The position numbers and the translations under genes are program-made. From positions 18,570,001 to 18,634,000 of the forward strand of contig NC_134025.1 of the NCBI RefSeq assembly GCF_964204645.1: 64,000 bases of DNA, written 5' to 3'. The stretch comes from Tubulanus polymorphus. Lineage: Eukaryota > Nemertea > Palaeonemertea > Tubulaniformes > Tubulanidae. The notes under the pieces are model-generated. The model saw only the letters and a program-made list of their open reading frames with translations. It did not search any database and was not told the DNA's origin. Every line of letters begins with the position of its first letter. Positions within the stretch are counted from its first letter, which is position 1. Of the stretch, positions 56,165 through 64,000 are shown in pieces.

Positions 56165-57851
56165 TACATACGTTGTTCAAAGCCCAACGCGATGAATTTT
56201 CCGAGCGCTTTGGTTAGTTTAGGGGAACACATAATAATTTTGAATTTTTCCGAATTGACCTCATTTTCATGAAGGGGATAATATTCTTTAAATTCCATCA
56301 AAAGGTCTTTCTTGAGCTCCTGTAACTTTGTACATTCAAGTAGAAAATGTAGCTCATCTTCTATTACATTGCAACTTGTGCAAAGTCTTTGTTCTTTTGG
56401 TGTACTGGTATACCTTCCTGTTTCAATGGCTAACTTTTTTGTCCATATTCTTATGGATTCGTTTTGCTAAGTTTCTCTTAGGTAACCATATTTCGCATCC
56501 ATATAGGAGTATAGGGGTTACTAGAGTGTCAAATAATTGGAGCGATATATCAGGGGGGCAATTTTGGCTACCTATTAACCTCTGTACTGCGAACATAGCC
56601 CTACTCGCTGACTTGAATAGTTCCTCTCTAGCTCTTAGGAAACTACCTGTTGAACAAAACATCAAACCAAGATATTTATACTCTTTTACAATATCAACTT
56701 CTTGATTGCCCAGGTAAACTTTAGAATGAATCGGTATTTGTCCTTTCTTGTTGAAAATCATGCATTTGCTCTTTTCAGTGTTAATTTCTAATTTCCATGT
56801 TTCACAGTATTTTGACAATTTATCGAGACATTTCTGGAGACCCCTTTCCGAATTAGACACGAGTACCAAATCGTCAGCGTACAACAAACAATTTACAAGT
56901 AATTCCCCAATGGTGGTTGGATCCCATTCTTCATCAAAAATCGATACAATATCATTCACATAAAGGTTAAAAAGCATGGGGCTCAACACATTCCCCTGCT
57001 GTACTCCAATGCAAAACTCAAATTTATCAGATGCAGAAAATGGTCCTAGTTTTAGACGGCATGTCATGTTTTCATACATACTTTTAATTATTTCATTGAA
57101 GTGACTTCCAATTTCAGATTTTCTTAGTTTATGAATGAGACCTTGATGCCATAAAGAGTCAAATGCCTTCCTGAGATCTATGAAGCAACAATACAATTTA
57201 CCCAAGGTGGACAATTTGGAATCTATGAGTTTTTTTAAAGTTAACTTGTGATCTGTAGTTCTACTTTTTGGCATAAAACCAATCTGATTGGGGGTTATAA
57301 GGTTTTTATTGATAAGGTAATTAGTAAGTCTATTATTGAGGACCTGACAAAAAGCTTTACCCAAACAGCTACCCAGTGTGATTCCTCTATAATTATCTGG
57401 CAGCGTTCTGTCGCCTTTTTTCAGCAGAGGTACAATAAGACCTTCAGACCAAGATGTCGGGAATATACCCTTTGAGTAGACGAAATTGAACAATTTGGCA
57501 AGTGGTTTGATTATGTAGTCTTTGCCATATTTAAGTAGCTCGTTAGTTATTCCATCAAGACCTGAGGATGTACTGTTTTTAAGTTTAGACAGAGCACTGG
57601 ATATTTCTTCTTCAGTAATCCGGTAGTCTAATTCTGTAAAAACATTGTCGGCTCCAGATAAGCTGTCTTCGACAACGTTTTCGTGACAAATTTTGGCAGC
57701 GTTCAGCGACTTAAAGTGGTTGATAAATTCTGTAGAATTTTACAATATCATGTGGTTTTACTAGGTTTTGGAAACATACATCGTTTAATTTATCCATGCA
57801 CTGGCTAGAGAGACCATGTATATTCCATGCACACATATTAAGTAAGGGCAT
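56165..57851 (-). pseudogene. ORF2: endonuclease start fused to reverse transcriptase, internal deletion
   Basis: The ATG at 57851 opens an endonuclease start, MPLLNMCAWNIHGLSS to LVKPHDI (near 57745), which then jumps to the pre-RT linker (NSTEFINHFKSLNAAK) in another frame. Most of the AP-endonuclease, including its catalytic residues, is missing. The RT is open from about 57740 to 56423: SSALSKLKNSTSSGLDGITN, LLKKGDRTLPDNYRGITL, CCFIDLRKAFDSLWHQGLIH, IGVQQGNVLSPMLF, LLYADDLVLVSNSERG (YADD). One frameshift near 56455 separates it from its C-terminus (LCTSCNVIEDELHFLLEC, a Cys/His tail) ending in a stop at 56165. This copy could not make its own nick but its RT may be intact. Confidence 0.9.
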
Positions 57852-57925
57852 TATTATTCCGTTCAGGCAGGAGACTTCTTCCTAACCGGAGGAGTGTTAT
57901 AGACAAATTTCAGCTGGTTATTAAA

Positions 57926-59257
57926 TTAATTATGTATTCTTGGACGGGTAAATAATTTTAGAGCCCGTCTTACACCAGTGGCTAGATTGTTCGCAAATTG
58001 CCTTATACCGTTCTTGTTGTTAATGTGGAGGTCGTCTCTGTAGTATCGACGTCGGTCATTCAGGTTGTCGTGACGGATAACGTAAGCATTTCTATCTGCA
58101 GCTGCGAGCGATTCGAGCGTATAGTTAAAGGTTGAAGACTGGTCACCAAGACTTGGATGGTCGAATCTAGGCGGTATCTGAGAAACAACCAATCGTGTAT
58201 CTGGGAAGTAGAACTTAATTTTGTTCACAAGGCTGACAAAGCGATCTACACAGGTATTGGCACAATGTAGGTTTCGAATATCATTAGTACCAACATGTAA
58301 AACGATGCATGCAGGGTTTTTGCTTCTAATTCTATCCACAACTTGGCCTGCTTCTTTAATTGTATACGCCGTAAAGTTTTCAACCTGGCATTGATCGTTC
58401 ACAAAGCGGTTAGTGTCGATATATCGGATGTTCGAGTCTCCGATGATAAACACGTTATTACTTTGGCGACCCACGCGTTCTGGCGGATTTTTGTTGTCAC
58501 GGATATCACGGTTGCTCTCTCTAGATATTTCCGGCGGATACTTGTCACATCTATTTTCCAATCCATGGCGCCTCTCACTGTACAAGGGGCGCTCTAACTG
58601 ATTGTAATACGTATTGTTGTGAACCTCGCGGTACTTATCTCTTTTGCGGCGCGTTAGCTTATGGACGGTTTTTCCGGCTGGCTTCAATCTAGATTCTTCG
58701 TTGTCCCCGTATAATCCTAGTGACGACGTCGATGATATCGTTGAGTATTTGTCATCAAGGTCGGTTCCTTGTGACTGAAACGTTTGGATGGCCTCAAGCG
58801 ATTTCGAGGCTATATCTTGCAGGTTATCGAGTCTAGTTTCTGTGTTACAGACTTTCTGTAAGATATCACGTGTACGGTTAACACTCAGGTCCGCGATTTT
58901 CTTTAAATGTTCAGTCGTCTTAGCCGTTTCACTCACTGCGACCACTAGTTCGTTGATGTGGTCTACGCGTTTTGTGCAGTCTTCAAGTTTTTGTTGTAGC
59001 TGTTTTATTTGAGAAGACTGTGAGCATTGATTTACCTGCTGCAATATGTTTACCGTTGATTGTTGTATCGAGTTAAACATATTCATTATGTCTTCACCGT
59101 AAATTACTGTCATATCGGTTTGACAACTAGCGTTACGAGTATTCGAAGGTTGTGGCTCAGTTTGGATTTGTGCTTCTGTCTTGTTCGATGCGCAGGCGTA
59201 CCCCAAACTAGCCTCACTGGCCGGCGCTACTGTAAGTTTTTCGACAGGCTGGTGCAT
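57926..59257 (-). CDS. ORF1: coiled coil plus SGNH-hydrolase (esterase) protein
   Basis: Intact, 443 residues, ATG at 59257. Residues about 55-165 are heptad-rich and likely a coiled coil for self-association (IMNMFNSIQQST on, Gln/Leu/Lys-rich). About 195-265 is basic and charged. About 268-435 is an SGNH/GDSL hydrolase: FIIGDSNIRYID with the nucleophile Ser275, VLHVGTNDIR with Asn325 (block III), and YYRDDLHINNKNGIRQFA with the Asp408/His411 catalytic pair (block V). All four blocks that I can check are intact. Esterase-type ORF1 proteins are known in CR1/L2-group LINEs and are thought to bind RNA/lipid or chaperone the RNP. It lies 74 bp upstream of ORF2 and 71 bp downstream of the J-domain ORF. 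Confidence 0.9.
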   Translation of the reverse strand: MHQPVEKLTVAPASEASLGYACASNKTEAQIQTEPQPSNTRNASCQTDMTVIYGEDIMNMFNSIQQSTVNILQQVNQCSQSSQIKQLQQKLEDCTKRVDHINELVVAVSETAKTTEHLKKIADLSVNRTRDILQKVCNTETRLDNLQDIASKSLEAIQTFQSQGTDLDDKYSTISSTSSLGLYGDNEESRLKPAGKTVHKLTRRKRDKYREVHNNTYYNQLERPLYSERRHGLENRCDKYPPEISRESNRDIRDNKNPPERVGRQSNNVFIIGDSNIRYIDTNRFVNDQCQVENFTAYTIKEAGQVVDRIRSKNPACIVLHVGTNDIRNLHCANTCVDRFVSLVNKIKFYFPDTRLVVSQIPPRFDHPSLGDQSSTFNYTLESLAAADRNAYVIRHDNLNDRRRYYRDDLHINNKNGIRQFANNLATGVRRALKLFTRPRIHN

Positions 59258-59328
59258 TTGTTATGAGTCAAACCTTCGCATAACGAACATTGGATCATGC
59301 TGTTCGTGTCCGGCCCGGAGCAGCAGGA

Positions 59329-59913
59329 TTATTTGTCATTCTGCTTTGAAGAACTCACGGATAACGCAGATTGCGATGGAACTTTCTTGAAGATTATCTC
59401 CAACAACTGAGGTAAGGCCTGGCTTAGCCAAACTAAGTAGGAGGAACCCTGAATGTGTAGTTTCGGAGATTTTTTAGTTGATCCCTTATACAAGGTAATG
59501 TGTACCGTTCCCAATGCAATTTTTTGAGTGTCTACATACACACCGCTGAAATGTACGCCATGATCCCCTCTATCGACAGGGTTTCCATACTGCGATCTAA
59601 ATTCCGAGTGAAATAGCTTAATTTTGTCCTTGCAATGCGAAAGATCAATAACGAGTGACTGTGATTTCTCATTTATGTTTATACTTTTGTTTGGAATACC
59701 AATGTTATCTTCCTCGCGGAAGGATCTTTGACGTTTGTCACTGCTTGACGGTGATGAAATATGACTGGTGTACAATATTTCTCGCAATTGAATATACGCT
59801 GCATTCAATTTTTGGAATTTAGAAGTCGAGTCCAGAGAATTATTCCTATCTGGGTGTATTTCACGAGCAAGAGTTAAGTACTGCAGCCGTAGAACATCCT
59901 GTGACGTTGGCAT
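59329..59913 (-). CDS. J-domain-like ORF (ORF0) upstream of the LINE ORF1
   Basis: Intact, 194 residues; an in-frame stop lies just upstream of the ATG at 59913, so the start is well defined. Residues 5-47 read DVLRLQYLTLAREIHPDRNN, then SKFQKLNAAYIQLREIL: helix II, the HPD tripeptide (His20-Pro21-Asp22) and helix III of a J domain, which stimulates Hsp70 ATPase. The usual short helix I is absent. Residues 50-90 are Ser-rich and flexible. Residues 120-178 form a separate module (FSGVYVDTQKIALGTVHITL, then KLHIQGSSYLVWLSQALPQL) with beta-strand character. It shares strand and tight spacing with the SGNH ORF, which argues it belongs to the element rather than to a host DNAJ gene. Confidence 0.75.
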   Translation of the reverse strand: MPTSQDVLRLQYLTLAREIHPDRNNSLDSTSKFQKLNAAYIQLREILYTSHISSPSSSDKRQRSFREEDNIGIPNKSININEKSQSLVIDLSHCKDKIKLFHSEFRSQYGNPVDRGDHGVHFSGVYVDTQKIALGTVHITLYKGSTKKSPKLHIQGSSYLVWLSQALPQLLEIIFKKVPSQSALSVSSSKQNDK

Positions 59914-61378
59914 ATCATAACCACATTATAAATGTGGCTGGAATAAAAATAAATTATCGTATTCATGAATACCAAATCGTAGTTTTTAAATATCTTGAGA
60001 TTTTTTGGTGAAAAATAGTATTTTGCTGATTTAAAGAGAAAAACGTACTTTGACCGTACTGCCATACTGACAATGACGGTGAGTGTTGTCTACTGTTATA
60101 TACTAACTCATACTATGGTCAAGTTTCAGGTTCGCGCTTCATGCACAGCGTATTCCTGGCTACTTATATTTCAGATTTTTTCCGGTTTGTAACTGTTTCT
60201 GTGTATGGGTATTGTCCCTATAGTAGTTACCTCTCTATATAATCTCATAACATTTAGTTTTCTGGGCATTTGCCATTTGAGTTTAGACCATGTGAATCTA
60301 GCCGGATGAAGAGCTGTAAGTTGTATGCAATGTACTACCTCAAATTTTGCCTACTTCTGAAATTCTTATTTATTGAATATGTATTTAGCTGTTGTTCTAT
60401 TTTTTGTAGTTAACTCGTTATCGTTTTCGCTACCGCTCGGCCGGTCATTAAACAGTTTGACATTAAAGCGTTGTCCAGTTGTTGGTCCTTTGTCGCTCAG
60501 TCTCCGACAGTGACTTGAGTCAAGTGATATCCCGATATGACATAAGGCAGGGAAATAATGATTATTTAACAGAATTCCTTCAATTTTTTTCTTTCAGAAA
60601 TGAATTCACTCTTTCTTTCAACAAACTCAGCCATGGTATATGACCACATAATAGCACGAGTAAGGACGTTCTGCTAATGAATTGTTGTTCACAACGAGTG
60701 AAAAATGCTGCACTTTAGCGGCTGAAAACTGGTAAGTAATTTTCGTGATTTTAGAGGAAAAGAGCGGTGTGAATAGACAACCATCCTCAGCCACCCGAAC
60801 TCATTACAAATACGTCTGGATTAGGCGGAAGAACAAGCTCAGGCCTACGAACAAACAAAAACAAGCCATATAACCTGGGCCATAAACACAGAGCGAACTG
60901 CGGACAACAATCCCAGTTGGTCAGCTGAGACTAGTCCTTAAGGTAAAACGAAGTAAAGGTTGAAGGACACAAAAGGCTGCCCGACACACCTACTCCAAAG
61001 CAACTTCCATGAAAGCTACGCAAGATGTCCACATGACCAAACTTGGTGGGAAAAACCCTCTCCCCAGGCATGTCTGGAAAAGAAGAAAGAGATTCCTCTA
61101 TCTCATCTACAATCCAGCACGAGATTGACTCTCGACAAATGTCTGCCTTGACCTGTCACTAAGGCAGGAAAAGGCTATCCGTCAAGGTTAGGCTCCATGA
61201 CCTGCAAGTAACGCTTGAGTGCTCAGACCAGACACAATACCAAACTGGAAGATACTTAGTCATTCTGAGTCAGTGCTTGGATACGCCATTCTTGAGCCAC
61301 ACACGAGGGCTGTTGGTTCTTAGCCAGACACACCGAGCCTCAACAAGACAAATCTATCACCAGGGTCGAAGAATATAT
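59914..61378. other. No recognised feature; probable 5' region of the retroelement near 59.9-60.1 kb
   Basis: 60780-61370 is GC-richer than its surroundings, with several short Pro/Lys-rich frames but no motif. It may be part of an LTR or an unrecognised element. I cannot support a call. Confidence 0.3.
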
Positions 61379-61698
61379 CATGGTTCCCACAGTTATATGA
61401 ATTCAAAATTCCCAAGTATTTCATGGGTGATTTATTAATTTTCCCAAATGGAAATGAACTTATATCGTCATACTACAGTTAACATTTAAGTGGAGACTGG
61501 TTGATAAAGGTGATTTTCAAGAGAAATCACCGAAGAAAGTTGCCCTTGGCAAATGTAGTACGTGAAATGTAAATGAATTTCCCAAATATTTCCCTGTTTT
61601 GAGGAATATTTTTCAAATTCCCAAATATTTCCAAACTGGAAATTATCATTTCAAAATTCCCAATTTTTTCCCAATTTCCCTGTTCTGTGGGAACCATG
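61379..61698. mobile_element. 320-bp MITE with 14-bp perfect terminal inverted repeats
   Basis: CATGGTTCCCACAG at 61379-61392 is exactly inverted at 61685-61698. ATAT lies directly outside on both sides, though the local AT-richness makes this weak. The interior repeats TTCCCAAATATTTCC in both orientations. Probably hAT-like and non-autonomous. Confidence 0.7.
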
Positions 61699-63441
61699 AT
61701 ATACTTCCTTCCAGGACCAAGAATCTTGCAGCCATTGCCAGGCATAGGAGGACGGCCGTCTTCATGGAAAAATACACTGTAGAGATCCATTGGTGATCGT
61801 GACTGACGTCCCCAGGTGAGCGAGTCTCAGGGATTATTACTGATGGCTAATGACTGAGACTTCTTGCTACTCAACTTAGTTGACACTTAGTCACCCGGTG
61901 AATGAGGAGACCGTTCGGCACACTTACTTGCTAGCCGACTCCTCGGATACCCGAGTATTCGCTACGTTAGACCCAACTTCATATTGGAAGGACAGGGTCG
62001 TGAGTCGTAAGTCAGTGTTTTCATTAATCATTTTAGCCATCAGGTCATTTAGTAAAACAGCAGAGTCTCGACTAACTTTGACTGAAGGCCAAAACGGGTT
62101 CATAGTTGGAAGGCTATAGGAAAATAGCCTATGAGCACTGTAAGCACTTATTTCAGACCTAAGTAAGCACTTTATACAAGAAAATCAGGCTAGAAAGTGA
62201 ATTTCACTGCAATTGACTGCTTACCTTATGAAAAATTAACTAATAACTGCAGCAATTTTTAAAGAAATTTGCAATCTTTCAAGCCAGTGACCAAATGCCT
62301 ATTTACTAAACCCTTTAAATTGGTTGAAGTAGGCCTACTGATTTTACCAGCATGAATGAAAGGTTGAAGCAGAAAAGGAAATTTATAATCTTATATTAAA
62401 TTGAAAGGGATCATAGCTTCCTTCTTTGAGTATTTTCCATCTAAAATCTTTGATGGACTGGAGAAAAATAAAGAAGGAAAACTGGATTGGATTGAATTCC
62501 AATGAGAAGAAATCTTACTTTTTTCAAAAGATCATAAAATAGATAACTTATGTCAAGATGGAAATATAAGGGAAAAGTTTGTTTTAAAGTTAGATATAAT
62601 AAATTCAAAGCGGATCCGTGCTCCAAGTGATTAAAAAATCCTATCATGTGTCCCCTTGAACCAAGAAATTTGTATGAAAATTGCATATGATGATTTATCA
62701 TGGTTAGTTGTGGTTTTGGGTTTTCCCTAATGACATAAAACAACTAAAACTTGAACATTAACTACTGGGAACAAACAAAATCAGACGATGCTATATAAGT
62801 TTTTCAAATTTCAGGGCAGTACATATTAAACCAGGACAGCCGGTTACTGTTGAAATCAAGTTCAGCAACTGAGTGAATGTGCCTTTCAATAGTTTCATTC
62901 ATGATAGCTTTTAATAGTAAAACAATTTAGGCCCAAGCTTAAAACATTTTTAAATGTGACACCATGTCTTCGCATGACCATTCGACAATTAAAATGTGGG
63001 TCTGATGATGCATGTCTGTGTGCATGCGGTAAGAACACTAATCTTCTCCGTGGAAACTGTTATCTACTACTACACGTAATTGATACTTTAATGGTAAACG
63101 GTTAACGGCTTATTGCTGACAATGCAATCGACTCGCGTTGTGCACTAAGTATCAAAAATATCAAAATCATCAGTGTTGCAAACTAAATACAAGATAACTG
63201 GGCTCCAGCGATTGCTAACGTAAGGGCATAAAAATGACAGGTTCAATTGATGACACTTAATGCCATCTTTAATTACTTAAGATTAGTTCTCAGCATTGAT
63301 CAAAACACGGATCTTGGGCATGTGGTGATAACCGTGGTGATAACCAAGCTGCACCATCTACACCAAGTACAGAATATATGTGCCAATTTACAGAAAAATC
63401 AGTCCACACAAACAGTTTAAATCGTGTCATAAAGAAACATC
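61699..63441. other. No recognised feature
   Basis: Frames at 61880-62119 and 62441-62743 have no motif or splice support. No repeat partner is seen. Confidence 0.35.
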
Positions 63442-63555
<114 letters not shown>

Positions 63556-63630
63556 TGATTAAGATGCCATGGATGGGTTCTTCTGACGACGAAACCCATC
63601 AAAAACAAAATACGAAATATAGCGGAAAAG

Positions 63631-64000
63631 CAGCGATAACAGGTTTTCTGCACAGTCTTAGAATCCTGTTCAACTGTGGATTTCGACAAAGCGTTAGATA
63701 AGGTACAGCATCAGCCATTACTAAACAGGCTACAGGAAACAGTATCAATGATAGTTGATTACAAATGGTTCAGCAGTTATCTCTGAACGGAAACTTGTAA
63801 CCGAAATCAACAGAACGCCTCATCTTGGAATAAGACGGTCTAAGTAGTGGAGTCACGCAAGGTAGTATCCTAAGTCGTCTTCTGTTTAATGTCCTGACAA
63901 ATGACATACACAGTAATCCAAAATATACCAGACTGAGTAAAGGTGATTTACACTGTTCTCAGGAATAAAGAAAATGTTAGAAAAGGTCTGTCTATGGTCG
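63631..64000 (+). pseudogene. LINE RT fragment, family N, copy 2
   Basis: Reads, across frameshifts, STVDFDKALDKVQHQPLLNR, KWFSSYL, GVTQGSILSRLLFNVLTND and NPKYTR, the RT fingers and palm entry of a non-LTR retrotransposon. It matches 39868-40203 (minus strand) closely until about 63948, where the two diverge. It runs off the window edge. Confidence 0.8.

Larger units (their letters stand above)
55978..60100 (-). mobile_element. Non-LTR retrotransposon with J-domain ORF, SGNH ORF1 and RT
   Basis: Minus-strand unit. The 3' end has a (TTGAA)n tail (55978-56000) after GACAATAAAGATATATTGAA. Then, moving right, come ORF2 (56165-57851, internally deleted), the SGNH ORF (57926-59257) and the J-domain ORF (59329-59913). 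Two of the three frames are completely open, so insertion is recent. ORF spacing is 74 and 71 bp, as in a polycistronic LINE RNA. The 5' limit is uncertain; I place it near 60.1 kb because nothing recognisable lies further right. No target duplication identified. Confidence 0.75.

Overview
This is eukaryotic, almost certainly invertebrate metazoan, genomic DNA. It is AT-rich, has no bacterial-style operons and no rRNA or complete tRNA gene, and the few non-transposon coding pieces are short exons with splice sites. Most recognisable sequence is mobile DNA: CR1/L2-like LINEs, Penelope-like retroelements (PLEs), a DIRS-type fragment, a possible solo LTR, hAT, pogo/Tigger and piggyBac-type elements, and foldback MITEs. 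That mixture is typical of marine invertebrates such as molluscs, brachiopods, hemichordates, echinoderms or cnidarians. I cannot name the species.

Layout. 1-1.97 kb: decayed LINE split by a 164-bp repeat and ending in a CTG/CTA microsatellite. 2.4-3.1 kb (-): two phase-matched exons of an unidentified gene. 3.6-6.5 kb: PLE split by a 1.16-kb non-autonomous repeat (repeat P, three copies in the window). 7.5-8.1 kb (-): a two-exon reading frame with no early ATG. 8.17-8.46 kb: foldback element with tRNA-like ends. 8.49-11.8 kb: complete but decayed hAT with a 6-bp target duplication, itself hit by repeat B. 12.5-15.7 kb: pogo/Tigger element whose left end is duplicated in tandem (520 bp). 17-18.2 kb: PLE 3' end with a hammerhead-like motif. 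18.2-20.5 kb: CR1/L2-like LINE. 21.2-21.7 kb: DIRS fragment. 25.5-26.5 kb: hAT-type MITE holding a second hammerhead-like motif. 27.0-27.3 kb: an RPA-like OB-fold exon. 27.5-29.3 kb: 138-bp tandem repeat into which a hAT deletion derivative jumped. 30.1-32.5 kb: second copy of repeat P, carrying a 150-bp solo-LTR-like insertion and a truncated hAT. 33.0-33.5 kb: two candidate exons cut by the third copy of repeat P. 35.5-40.3 kb: GTCGCA-rich TIR element, then a long minus-strand LINE sitting inside a TTCGTTCGAACA minisatellite, then a further LINE fragment. 41.2-42.0 kb: piggyBac-type MITE nested in another inverted-repeat element. 45.5-46.4 kb: Tigger-like MITE. 46.9-54.7 kb (-): exons of an unidentified host gene. 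50-51.2 kb: decayed LINE with a zinc-knuckle ORF1 remnant. 56.0-60.1 kb (-): the best preserved element, described next. 63.4-64.0 kb: GACA microsatellite and a LINE fragment related to the one at 39.9 kb.

The most unusual item is the minus-strand element at about 55.98-60.1 kb. In transcription order it has an intact 194-codon ORF starting with a J-domain-like segment with an HPD motif, then 71 bp later an intact 443-codon ORF with a coiled coil plus an SGNH esterase domain, then an ORF2 with a remnant of the endonuclease start and a nearly intact YADD reverse transcriptase, and a TTGAA-repeat 3' tail. SGNH-type ORF1 proteins are known in CR1/L2-group LINEs. A J-domain (Hsp70 co-chaperone) ORF as part of the unit is, to my knowledge, not a described arrangement.
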